DNA of 48,301 nt. Source: Microaerobacter geothermalis (GTDB lineage Bacteria > Bacillota > Bacilli > DSM-22679). The DNA lies in the NCBI RefSeq assembly GCF_021608135.1, contig NZ_JAKIHL010000028.1, positions 1-48,301 on the forward strand, given 5' to 3'. Under the pieces are notes generated by a model that was not told where the DNA came from, did not search any database, and saw only the letters and a list, made by a program, of their open reading frames with translations. Each line of letters opens with the position of its first letter. Position 1 is the first letter of the stretch. The translations under genes and the position numbers were made by a program. Below, one piece after another: positions 17,278 through 25,613 of the stretch.

Positions 17278-19343
17278 TGAGTTATTTTTAATTTTTCCAA
17301 TTTGTAATATAAACTTCGAATCGAAATCCCCAGTATTTTGGCCGCTTTCGTACGATTCCCACCTGTTGCGCTTAAAACCTTTTCAATATAAGCTTTCTCA
17401 ACATTTTCTAATATTTTATCCAGCGGTTCAGCCAGATCTGTATGAAAATCTTCAGTAATCTGAACAGAGGAAGAAGAACGATGGATAGACTGCCCTTCTA
17501 TAGGAGGTAAATGAATGGTCTTTATCACCCTTTCATTAAATCTCATATTAATCATTGCCCGTCCAAGTACATTCTCCAATTCTCTTACATTTCCAGGCCA
17601 GGGATAATTTTTCATCCTATTTAGAGCATCCTCATCGATACTTTCAACATTTCTACCAAATTCCTGATTAAATTTTCTAATAATGTGATGGGATAATTTT
17701 GAAAAATCTTCCTTTCTATATCTTAAGGGAGGAATAATAATCGGCATGACATTTAAGCGGTAATACAGATCCTCTCGAAAAGTTCCCTGCTGTATTGCCT
17801 TCTCTAAGTTTACATTGGTAGCAGCGATGACACGGACATTGACTGGAACAGGCTTTGTACCGCCTACCCGAATAATTTCTTTTTCCTGAAGAACCCTTAA
17901 TAGTTTTGCCTGAATATTTGGCGAAATTTCACCGATTTCATCTAGAAATATTGTACCCCCGCTTGCCTCCTCAAATAATCCCCTCTTTCCTCCTCTCCTT
18001 GCTCCAGTAAAGGCCCCTTCCTCATACCCAAAAAGTTCACTTTCTAATAAACTTTCAGAAATTGCCGCACAGTTTACCCGGACAAATTGATTATATTTTC
18101 TGTCGCTGGCATTGTGAATGGCATGAGCGAAAAGTTCCTTCCCTGTCCCTGATTCTCCCCGAAGTAAAATGGTAACATGAGTGGAAGCAGCATTTTTGGC
18201 CTGTTCAAAGGCATATCTCATCTCTTCACTTTCACCGATAATATCATCAAAGGTATATTTTGCTTCCAAAGTGCGAATAATTTGTTTTGCCTTTTCCAAT
18301 TCAGCCGTTAATTTCTTGATTTCTGACGTATCATGTATGACCCCGACAGATCCTTTCAATACGCCGTCTACCAAAATGGGCGCAACATTCACCAATACGT
18401 CCTTTCTGTTGGGTCCCACCTTTAACGGAACTCCCCGAACAGGCTTCTTTGTCTTCAATACCTGCATATGCATACTAACACCTTCAGAAATATCCACATC
18501 TGCCGGTTTCCCAATTACATCTTCTGCGGTTAATCCCGTCAGTCTGGTATACGCCGGATTAATTATTAAGCCTTTTCCTTCAGCATCTACTACTGATATG
18601 GCGTCCTCAGAGGATTGGATAATTGCTTCAAGGAGACTTTGAATATCTTTTAAATTGGTCACTTCTGCTGCCAAATCCATTAATTCCGTAATATCACGAA
18701 ATACAGCTACAGCTCCGACAATATTGCCGTCGTCATCTTTCATGGGAACACGATTCGTGACAATCCTCATTTGATTAGATAAAACCTGTTCCTGATTTAA
18801 TTCCGGTTTCCCGGTTTCCAGGACCACATGCAAGCGGCTGTTGGGAATGGTTTCAAATGCCAACGTTCCCAATACATCGGAAGAGGAAATCCCCATCAGT
18901 TTTTCCGCCGACCGGTTAAATAGCGTAATGCTTCCCTCTTCATTTACGGCAATCATTCCATCGTGAGTAGAGTTTAAGATGGTATCCCTCTCTGTCTTTT
19001 GTCTCTCCAACTGTTTGATTAATTGTTCTTTTTCATCAATTAACGCCATTATTATGTTAGCAATGGTTCCCGGAATCAATACGGTCTTGGGGCCTTTTAA
19101 TCGTTGCAGTTGAATAAAGACCTCCTCCACCCCAGTTGCCTCTAAAATGAAATCGATGTCAGGATGGAGAAAAGACATAAAGTCACTGCCATATGGAACC
19201 CCAAGATTCTGGGCTAATAATAATCCCGGAGCCTGCTGATTAATATCGACGATCCCGCGAACCTTTATTTTTTCAAACCGGTGTAAGACTTCCAGCAGAG
19301 CCGTCCCCCCACGTCCCGCTCCAACAATCAAGCATTCCTTCAT
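17274..19343 (-). CDS. bkdR: Sigma-54-dependent transcriptional activator of the bkd cluster
   Basis: 689-aa activator. Residues 1-110 form a Rossmann-like domain starting [18 protein letters not shown] (GxGxxG). Two PAS domains follow (about 120-220 and 235-345), then an AAA+ domain with Walker [15 protein letters not shown] (sigma-54 contact) and [14 protein letters not shown] Walker B, and a Fis-type helix-turn-helix at the C-terminus ([14 protein letters not shown]). Length matches B. subtilis BkdR. It is expected to switch on the -24/-12 promoter at 17030. The Rossmann and PAS domains could sense NAD(H), redox state or branched-chain acids; that is inference. Confidence 0.93.
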   Translation of the reverse strand: MKECLIVGAGRGGTALLEVLHRFEKIKVRGIVDINQQAPGLLLAQNLGVPYGSDFMSFLHPDIDFILEATGVEEVFIQLQRLKGPKTVLIPGTIANIIMALIDEKEQLIKQLERQKTERDTILNSTHDGMIAVNEEGSITLFNRSAEKLMGISSSDVLGTLAFETIPNSRLHVVLETGKPELNQEQVLSNQMRIVTNRVPMKDDDGNIVGAVAVFRDITELMDLAAEVTNLKDIQSLLEAIIQSSEDAISVVDAEGKGLIINPAYTRLTGLTAEDVIGKPADVDISEGVSMHMQVLKTKKPVRGVPLKVGPNRKDVLVNVAPILVDGVLKGSVGVIHDTSEIKKLTAELEKAKQIIRTLEAKYTFDDIIGESEEMRYAFEQAKNAASTHVTILLRGESGTGKELFAHAIHNASDRKYNQFVRVNCAAISESLLESELFGYEEGAFTGARRGGKRGLFEEASGGTIFLDEIGEISPNIQAKLLRVLQEKEIIRVGGTKPVPVNVRVIAATNVNLEKAIQQGTFREDLYYRLNVMPIIIPPLRYRKEDFSKLSHHIIRKFNQEFGRNVESIDEDALNRMKNYPWPGNVRELENVLGRAMINMRFNERVIKTIHLPPIEGQSIHRSSSSVQITEDFHTDLAEPLDKILENVEKAYIEKVLSATGGNRTKAAKILGISIRSLYYKLEKLKITH

Positions 19344-19609
19344 TAGGATTTCATCTCCCCAAAACCACTATCATGATAATTTGCTTGGCAAATCCTAGTT
19401 CCGATACTATAAAAGTTCAACTTAATTCATCCATTGAAAAAAATTGCACACTTATATCATACCATAAAATCCATAATCTATATGAACAGATCCCAACCTA
19501 CATAAACATGGACAAGAACGATCTCTTTATATAATATGAAAGGGAGATATATAATTCGTTCCACATGTATAGTTTACGTTTAAATGTAATAATGAAAGGA
19601 TTGCAAAAA

Positions 19610-19870
19610 ATGTTTATTCAGCGCATCATTGCCCTCAGCCTCATCGGTTTTTTTATTTTTCTTGGAGGTTGGGGTTGGAAGTTGATGAGAGACACAATAT
19701 TCCGGTATTTTGACCCAGCCATTCAAACATTTCAATGGGGAACTTTTTTGTTGGGTTTGCTTCTTTTTGTCATTGGGGTAGCCTTTATGGGTGGGTTCAT
19801 TTTCCATAAAGACAAAAAGCGAAAGTTAGTACAGCCTCGCTTTATGAAACGGAATCATCGTGAAAGCTAG
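19610..19870 (+). CDS. yqzF: DUF2627 membrane protein (YqzF-like)
   Basis: 86-aa protein with two hydrophobic segments (about 3-20 and 42-66) separated by KLMRDTIFRYFDP, then a basic tail FHKDKKRKLVQPRF. These features match DUF2627, the small gene that accompanies bkdR in Bacillus. I chose ATG 19610 with AAAGGA 9 nt ahead rather than the upstream start at 19565. Possible promoter: TGGACA (19509-19514) and TATAAT (19530-19535), though spaced only 15 bp. It is divergent from bkdR and its stop overlaps that of the next gene on the other strand. Function unknown. Confidence 0.8.
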   Translation: MFIQRIIALSLIGFFIFLGGWGWKLMRDTIFRYFDPAIQTFQWGTFLLGLLLFVIGVAFMGGFIFHKDKKRKLVQPRFMKRNHRES

Positions 19871-20637
19871 TCCCGTCCCCATTGGTCGAATGCATAAAGC
19901 CAGCGATTTCTTTGAATCAATTGGCTGATTGAATGTTTTTCGGCGTACAGATGAACGACAATTAAAAGTAAAAGGAGAATCAGATTCATTATCTCAGGAA
20001 CCCAAAGTAGGTACCAAAATCCCAACGCCGCACCTAACAGGTTTGATCCCGTATCCCCTAACATAGACTTTCCTTGTATATCCTCAGGATAAAGAAGAAT
20101 TGTTGCCATCACCGTTGGCCAGATATACACCATATTCTTTACATGCAAAAATGGAAACAGGATGATCACCAACAGCCAAAACATTTTTATTGCTCTCCCC
20201 GGCCGCAAATCCAACAGATTAATAAAATTCATCATAAGTGCCATAAACAAAGTTCCTGTGAGAAACCAGATAATAGAAGAATGCATCATAAAGGAAACGA
20301 AACTGCTCATTATTAATCCGCCGCTGGCTTTTATAAATCCGGTGGTTATTTTTTTTCTCTTAATAAATGATTGAAAGTGGCCTTTAATTCCCTTTGATCG
20401 ATGGTTTCCAAACCGATCGTCTATCCAGCCTAATCCTGCAGAGACAAGCATTATGACGAAAGTTAGGATGAGAAGAGTCGGCTCAAGGATTGGCATTTGC
20501 AAGAATAAAAAGACAAGAGTAAAAATAAAAATAAATACTCCCGTCCCGACTGGAATAGGAAACCCCAAATAGTTTTCCCGAATCAAGCCATTCCGGATAA
20601 GAAATTGATAAAAAGGTTTTAGCATCCATTTAGTCAT
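19867..20637 (-). CDS. MraY-like membrane glycosyl-1-phosphate transferase (short)
   Basis: 256-aa multi-pass membrane protein with the cytoplasmic-loop motifs of the MraY/WecA superfamily: GWIDDRFGNHRSKGIKGH (D-D pair, about 70-87), FINLLDLRPGRA (about 138-149) and MLGDTGSNLLGA (about 191-202). Family members usually have 300-350 residues, so this is a compact form. It probably transfers a sugar phosphate to undecaprenyl phosphate, but the sugar is unknown. Its ATG overlaps the end of the GT2 gene by 8 nt. Confidence 0.75.
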   Translation of the reverse strand: MTKWMLKPFYQFLIRNGLIRENYLGFPIPVGTGVFIFIFTLVFLFLQMPILEPTLLILTFVIMLVSAGLGWIDDRFGNHRSKGIKGHFQSFIKRKKITTGFIKASGGLIMSSFVSFMMHSSIIWFLTGTLFMALMMNFINLLDLRPGRAIKMFWLLVIILFPFLHVKNMVYIWPTVMATILLYPEDIQGKSMLGDTGSNLLGAALGFWYLLWVPEIMNLILLLLLIVVHLYAEKHSISQLIQRNRWLYAFDQWGRD

Positions 20638-21310
20638 AGATTCTCTCCATCATTTTCTTTCCGATCGTGTTCGATATCGAAATAAATTGCTTGCCGCGGT
20701 GAATAAATCCTGGCAGATCTCTCCCTGTTTCCCTGTGAAGAAATGGCACTTCTATTTCAGATACTCGATATCCTTTTCTCAGTGCATCTATGGTTAAACC
20801 CACCTCAATCCCAAATCCTTCAACAAGAGATACCGATTCCATCAGAGTTTTTCTTAAAGCCCGTTGACCGGAAAGGGGAGCCTTTGTTTTATACCCTGTC
20901 AACCAATAAATACTTTTTTCCGCCAATCCTTTTACCAATCCAAATCCACCCTTATTCTTGGCTGGAGGTAAAACAGCAATGGTCATGTCTGCTTCATAAT
21001 CAAAAATAGGAGCTAGTAAACGGGAAGCAAATTGAACAGATTCTCCCAAGTCAGCATCCAAAAACATCAAAATTGATCCGGTCGATGAATCAACACCTGT
21101 CATCAACGCTTTTCCCTTCCCTTGATTTTTTTGGTGAACAACGACATGCTCCGTCCATCTCTTAGCCACTTTTGAAGTTCCATCGCTACTTCCGTCATCA
21201 ACGACAATAATTTCATCAACCCAGGGGGATTTTGATAAGGTTTCTAACGTTTCCCCTATGAATTGAGATTCGTTAAAAGCTGGAATGATTACTGACACCA
21301 ACTGATTCAT
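20630..21310 (-). CDS. GT2-family glycosyltransferase
   Basis: 226-aa GT-A fold glycosyltransferase similar to dolichyl-phosphate mannose synthases: VSVIIPAFNES at the start, VDDGSSDGTSKVA (about 37-49), and FLDADLGES with the metal-binding DxD-type motif near residue 85. No C-terminal membrane segments are seen. I chose ATG 21310 (GGGAGGACGTTC ahead), which overlaps the upstream gene by 38 nt. With the MraY-like and Ste genes it suggests a lipid-linked glycan pathway; donor and acceptor are unknown. Confidence 0.85.
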   Translation of the reverse strand: MNQLVSVIIPAFNESQFIGETLETLSKSPWVDEIIVVDDGSSDGTSKVAKRWTEHVVVHQKNQGKGKALMTGVDSSTGSILMFLDADLGESVQFASRLLAPIFDYEADMTIAVLPPAKNKGGFGLVKGLAEKSIYWLTGYKTKAPLSGQRALRKTLMESVSLVEGFGIEVGLTIDALRKGYRVSEIEVPFLHRETGRDLPGFIHRGKQFISISNTIGKKMMERIYD

Positions 21311-21896
21311 GAACGTCCTCCCATATTTTTTTTGATGCATAATTAATCTTTTGCAAAAGCTGCCATTTTTGAAGAGGGGTTTTTGGGGGCTCTGTCATCT
21401 GTATCCAATTGATTGAGCGTTGCTGCTTATCTAACCACCTCAGCAATTTCTCTTCCCTTTCAGCAAGGTTATCGACTGAAATGACCAAATCCAAGTCATG
21501 ATTCCAGTCCTCTAATTCCATCCATCTATCCCAATACATAGTAATCACCTGAATTCCCACTCTTTTTAACGTCTCTTCCGTGAGCAGATTATTCATGTCC
21601 TTCGAGGTAAGATATAGCACTTTTAAATTCAGCAAATGCGGAAAGTAGCTCTGGCTGATTAAGCCATCTATATCCTGGTTAGTTTGTTCCAATCGGGTTG
21701 TCAATTCCCCTAATCGCTTATGAAGTCCCTGATTAATAGCCACCGATTCCTTATATCTCACTTCCAAACTTTGAAGAAGTTTTTGTTGATTTTTGTCCAG
21801 CCATTGTCCACCCATTGTTCCTCCCAATAAAATTCCAATCCCAAGGGCCAAAAATACGGAAATAATGGTTATGATATGAAACCGAAGGGAAACCAT
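21273..21896 (-). CDS. SteB/MctB-like membrane-anchored protein (DUF3186 type)
   Basis: 207-aa protein with one N-terminal membrane helix (MVSLRFHIITIISVFLALGI, then GILLGG), a coiled-coil stretch (about 40-80, QQKLLQSLEVRYKES...), and a globular outer domain. The helix with GIGILLGG is typical of the MctB 'copper transporter' family, called SteB when paired with SteA. I chose ATG 21896 after GTAGGTGAT. The family's copper name is from a mycobacterial pore protein; here a role in envelope assembly with SteA is more likely. Confidence 0.65.
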   Translation of the reverse strand: MVSLRFHIITIISVFLALGIGILLGGTMGGQWLDKNQQKLLQSLEVRYKESVAINQGLHKRLGELTTRLEQTNQDIDGLISQSYFPHLLNLKVLYLTSKDMNNLLTEETLKRVGIQVITMYWDRWMELEDWNHDLDLVISVDNLAEREEKLLRWLDKQQRSINWIQMTEPPKTPLQKWQLLQKINYASKKIWEDVHESVGVSNHSSF

Positions 21897-21904
21897 GATA
21901 TCAC

Positions 21905-23050
21905 CTACGTTAATAACATTTTTACCTGAATCCACAAAAGCTGCCAGAGATGCCGCACCACGGGACTTACAACAAACAGGGCAAGAATAGGAACTACTGC
22001 CGATAATCCTAATGCAGCTAAAGGCTTCCATCCGATTCGTCCCGGATATAATTTGCTTACTCCTTTGGCGTCAACCAATTTATTGCCAATTTTCATTCGA
22101 ACCAAAACGGTGCTTCCCATCCCTTTTCTTCCCTTTTCTAAAAAATCAATCATATTGGAGTGGGTTCCAACAGTTACAATTAATTCTGCGCCTTTTTCAT
22201 AAGCGAGAAGCATCGCAATATCTTCACTGGTCCCGGGAGCCGGAATTGTTATAGCCTTTAATCCAAGCTGATGGATTCTCTTCATTCCGGGAGCATCCCC
22301 GTTAGGATAAGCATGAACAACCAAGTCTTTGGCAAACTTTAGAGTTTCATCTTGAACACTATCCATGTCCCCCAGAATTATATCTGGAATAAACCCAAAT
22401 TCCTTTAAAGCATCTGCTCCCCCGTCAACCCCCAATAAAACGGGCTTATAATCCTTTATATACGAACGAATTGCCAAAAGATCTTCCTTATAGTGGGTTC
22501 CTCTAACCACAACCAGAACATGCCTTCCTCTAATGGCAGTTTTCAGTGCCGGAATATACAGTGATTGGAGAAAATAGTCCTTCTCTCTCTGAGCATAAAT
22601 CAATGTATTATCAATAAATTGCTTAAGGGTATTTGGTAAATTCTTTTTTGCTTCCATAAGCTTTTTTTCGATTTTCTCTTTTGTAACCTTTTGTAAGGGA
22701 ATTTTATGTTGATCATCAAGGATAAACAGATGATCCAAACCACAGTCAATATTTACTTCCATTCCATCTGAAAAGAGGGAGAAATGCTCTTCCCCCATTT
22801 CAAACAAAGGAATACCATGATCCAGCAAGTATGATGCTCCATAGGCAGGATATTTGCCGCTTAACATAGGATTTGCATTTATAATGGCCTTCACTTTTGA
22901 CTCTAACAATCCTTTAGCAGCCACTTCATCCACATCAGGATGTTTAATGACAGCTATATTTCCCGGTAGAAGCCGTTTCATGAGATTCTTCGTTTTTGAG
23001 TCCGCCTTTACAAATCCTTGAATCATCGGTGATTCTTTTTTAGTAACCAA
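21905..23050 (-). CDS. steA: SteA-like cytokinetic ring protein
   Basis: 381-aa protein. The N-terminal part (LLPGNIAVIKHPDVDEVAAKGL) and the middle part (VVRGTHYKEDL, LLGVDGGADAL, DIILGDMDS) resemble a thiamine-pyrophosphokinase-like catalytic fold, and the C-terminus has a hydrophobic helix (about 345-370) placing it at the membrane. This layout matches SteA, reported to act with SteB in cell division and wall remodelling in actinobacteria. TTG start at 23050 is chosen because GGGGTGG lies 5 nt ahead; the ATG at 23026 has no ribosome-binding site. First gene of a four-gene operon. Confidence 0.8.
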   Translation of the reverse strand: MVTKKESPMIQGFVKADSKTKNLMKRLLPGNIAVIKHPDVDEVAAKGLLESKVKAIINANPMLSGKYPAYGASYLLDHGIPLFEMGEEHFSLFSDGMEVNIDCGLDHLFILDDQHKIPLQKVTKEKIEKKLMEAKKNLPNTLKQFIDNTLIYAQREKDYFLQSLYIPALKTAIRGRHVLVVVRGTHYKEDLLAIRSYIKDYKPVLLGVDGGADALKEFGFIPDIILGDMDSVQDETLKFAKDLVVHAYPNGDAPGMKRIHQLGLKAITIPAPGTSEDIAMLLAYEKGAELIVTVGTHSNMIDFLEKGRKGMGSTVLVRMKIGNKLVDAKGVSKLYPGRIGWKPLAALGLSAVVPILALFVVSPVVRHLWQLLWIQVKMLLT

Positions 23051-23078
23051 TTCTAGCCACCCCTACTTAGTATTAACG

Positions 23079-23108
23079 AAAAAAAGAGAGGACTATTCAT
23101 CCTCTCTT
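23079..23108 (-). terminator. Terminator of spo0A
   Basis: On the minus strand AGAGAGGA pairs with TCCTCTCT around a 7-nt loop, followed by TTTTTTTCG. It separates spo0A from steA. Confidence 0.88.
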
Positions 23109-23140
23109 CCAGTCAATTCCTAATGATTTCATTCACTTTA

Positions 23141-23938
23141 TTAACTGACCCTTGTTTCCAGTCTCAATTTATCCGCCACCATCGCGATAAACTCGCTGTT
23201 GGTCGGCTTGGCTTTATTGTCAGAAATCGTATAGCCAAACATCTTGGTGATGGAATGTATATTCCCCCTGTTCCAGGCTACTTCAATGGCATGACGAATC
23301 GCCCTTTCCACACGACTTGGTGTCGTTTCAAATTTCCTGGCGATTTCCGGATACAGAATTTTTGTAATTGATCCCAATATCTCCATGTTGTGATACACCA
23401 TGATGATGGCTTCCCTTAAATAATGATATCCCTTAATATGGGCAGGAACACCAATTTCATGAATGATTCCAGTTATGCTGGACTCAATATTCTTCTTTTT
23501 AGATTGTTGATTAATTGTGGGTACGGACGTTAATATGGGTTTTATAGATTCCTGTTTATTAGGCTTTAACACCATTTGACGGATACGGGTAGTCAATACC
23601 TCCATGTCAAATGGCTTCAGTATGTAATAGGAGGCTCCCAACTCCACCGCTCTTTTCGTAATATCTTCCTGTCCAAAAGCAGTAAGCATAATAATCTTTG
23701 GCATGGAATCTAATTGCAGTTTTTTGATCTGTTCCAACACTGCCAATCCATCTAAATGAGGCATAATGATGTCTAAAATCAATACATCCGGAATCTGGTG
23801 CCCCAAAATATCCAAAACCTCATTTCCGTTGTAAGCAACATTAATGACTTCCATATCTTCCTGTTCATTGATAAATTCTGTAAGTAATTGAGTAAACTCC
23901 CTATTATCGTCAGCAATCAATACTTTAATCTTTTGCAA
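23141..23938 (-). CDS. spo0A: Sporulation master regulator Spo0A
   Basis: 265-aa response regulator. The receiver domain carries D10-D11, phosphoacceptor D56 ([12 protein letters not shown]) and a conserved lysine in YYILKPFD. The C-terminal Spo0A DNA-binding domain begins near residue 150 ([19 protein letters not shown]) and has the recognition region [14 protein letters not shown]. The start codon is TTG with AGAGGAG 8 nt ahead; the nearby ATG is out of frame. It governs entry to sporulation by phosphorelay. A SigH-type promoter overlapped by a 0A box lies upstream. Confidence 0.96.
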   Translation of the reverse strand: MQKIKVLIADDNREFTQLLTEFINEQEDMEVINVAYNGNEVLDILGHQIPDVLILDIIMPHLDGLAVLEQIKKLQLDSMPKIIMLTAFGQEDITKRAVELGASYYILKPFDMEVLTTRIRQMVLKPNKQESIKPILTSVPTINQQSKKKNIESSITGIIHEIGVPAHIKGYHYLREAIIMVYHNMEILGSITKILYPEIARKFETTPSRVERAIRHAIEVAWNRGNIHSITKMFGYTISDNKAKPTNSEFIAMVADKLRLETRVS

Positions 23939-23992
23939 TGCCCATACTCCTCTCTATCATATGATTTATTACCGTGCATCATTTCGAGTTAT

Positions 23993-24021
23993 AGTTTCGA
24001 CATCAGTTAAAATATTCCTGC
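23993..24021 (-). promoter_or_regulatory. SigH-type promoter with overlapping 0A box upstream of spo0A
   Basis: On the minus strand the -35 region GCAGGAATA fits RnAGGAwWW, and 11 nt later GTCGAAACT fits RnnGAAtww in its first six positions. TGTCGAA (23996-24002), the exact Spo0A binding heptamer, overlaps the -10 element. In B. subtilis spo0A is induced through SigH and Spo0A~P, so autoregulation is expected here too. Confidence 0.65.
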
Positions 24022-24144
24022 TTTAATATACAGTTTTTCATTTTTTTCTCAAAATATTTTAAATTCTACAAAACTTGACATTTTCCTTTATTTTTCGATA
24101 AAGAAAACTCACCGATTGGCGAGCGTTCATACTTTTCTGATTAG

Positions 24145-24182
24145 CCAAAAAAACTAAAGACGATTAACTCGCCTTTAGTTTT
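24145..24182 (-). terminator. Terminator overlapping the spoIVB stop codon
   Basis: On the minus strand ACTAAAGGCGA pairs with TCGTCTTTAGT (one G-U), with the TAA stop in the loop, followed by TTTTTTT. The hairpin begins inside the last codons of spoIVB. Confidence 0.82.
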
Positions 24183-25483
24183 CTTTCTTGGTTTAATGAT
24201 ATTTCAGCCTCATTTAACATCCACTCAATGAACGTGCCATATCCCGACGTGGGATCATTAACAAAAACATGGGTTACAGCACCGACAATTTTATTGTTTT
24301 GGATAATTGGACTTCCGCTCATTCCCTGAACAATCCCACCTGTTTTTTCCAACAGTCTTGGATCTGTAATTTTAATAATCATCCCTTTGGTAGCAGGATA
24401 TTTTTGTTCAATGACATTTACAATTTCAATGCTGAATCTTTCCACCTTCTGTCCATCAATGACTGTAAATATTTCTGCAGGTCCTTTTTTTACTTCTTCA
24501 ATTAGTGCAATTGACATTGGCTTGTTTATCAACAATTGATCGGGAGGAGTATTCATTTTTCCAAAAATTCCAAAAGGGGAATTTTTTGTTATGTTTCCTA
24601 ACACTTCTCCTTCATTAAAGAAAATGGCCCGTTTTGATCCCGGTTCTCCACTTGCTCCTTTTTCAATGGATGTGACATTAGCCCTTACAATTTGTCCATC
24701 ACCGACAATAATCGGCTTTTGGGTGTCAATATCAGAAATGACGTGCCCCAAAGCCCCATATTTTTTTGATACGGGGTCATAAAAGGTTAATGTTCCTACC
24801 CCTGCTGCTGAGTCTCTAATATACAATCCCAACCGATACTCTTTTTCCTTTTTATCAAAAAGCGGTTTTAATTGTACAATTTTTTTCTCTCTTCCGCGGA
24901 TCAGTTCAATTTCCACCGGCTCATTTTTTCGCCCTGCTCGATTGACGATATCTGCCACCTGATCAATGGTTTTCATTTCTAGACCATTCATTTTAATAAT
25001 CAAATCTCCAAGGCGAATATCTGATTTTTCACCAGGTGAAATTTTTTCCTGATTCGGCCCATCAAGGAAATGGTGACCTACCACCAATAATCCAGCAGCA
25101 TGCAGCTTAACGCCTATTGATTGTCCTCCAGGGTACAGTTTAATATCAGGCAGAACCTTCACTCTAACTGTTTTTACAGGCAAACCGCCAAGCTTTAACC
25201 GAAGTTCTGTTTCTCCCACCCGATTTGGACTTAAGGTGAAGGGTTGTTTAAGGTTAATTTGAACTTGTTTAGAGCTTTCTCCATTTACTTGAATCACTTC
25301 GGGATGAGTAGATGTAACAACTCCGGAAGCAGGAATGCCAAATTTAACTTGGACAGCAACACCGTTTAACAAACGCATTTCATCTGGTAAGGAAATAAAA
25401 TCTTGAAAAGGGGGGGATATCACGATTACCATGGTTAAGATCACTAAGAATACACCTAATATTGACCTTTTCCTTTGTGACAA
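24164..25483 (-). CDS. spoIVB: SpoIVB serine peptidase (sigma-K checkpoint)
   Basis: 439-aa S55-family protease secreted by the forespore to trigger pro-sigma-K processing. It has an N-terminal membrane anchor (about 7-26), a PDZ domain (about 115-195, with VGHHFLDG, GDLIIKMNG), and a peptidase domain with a candidate catalytic His in GALGHVISD and the serine in GMSGSPIIQ. TTG start with GGAG 9 nt ahead. Its position between recN and spo0A is the standard Bacillus order. Confidence 0.95.
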   Translation of the reverse strand: MSQRKRSILGVFLVILTMVIVISPPFQDFISLPDEMRLLNGVAVQVKFGIPASGVVTSTHPEVIQVNGESSKQVQINLKQPFTLSPNRVGETELRLKLGGLPVKTVRVKVLPDIKLYPGGQSIGVKLHAAGLLVVGHHFLDGPNQEKISPGEKSDIRLGDLIIKMNGLEMKTIDQVADIVNRAGRKNEPVEIELIRGREKKIVQLKPLFDKKEKEYRLGLYIRDSAAGVGTLTFYDPVSKKYGALGHVISDIDTQKPIIVGDGQIVRANVTSIEKGASGEPGSKRAIFFNEGEVLGNITKNSPFGIFGKMNTPPDQLLINKPMSIALIEEVKKGPAEIFTVIDGQKVERFSIEIVNVIEQKYPATKGMIIKITDPRLLEKTGGIVQGMSGSPIIQNNKIVGAVTHVFVNDPTSGYGTFIEWMLNEAEISLNQERKLKAS

Positions 25484-25587
25484 ATTATCACTCTCCTACC
25501 TTCCCACCTATACACCTCCACTTTTGGCTGTATCTATAATTTTGCCGTGCATCAAACCATTTATAACCCCAAAATGATTCCACAAAT

Positions 25588-25613
25588 AAAAAAAGATGTG
25601 AATAAATCACATC
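25588..25613 (-). terminator. Terminator overlapping the recN stop codon
   Basis: On the minus strand GATGTGA pairs with TCACATC around a short AT loop, followed by TTTTTTTA. The recN stop TGA is part of the stem. Confidence 0.82.
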
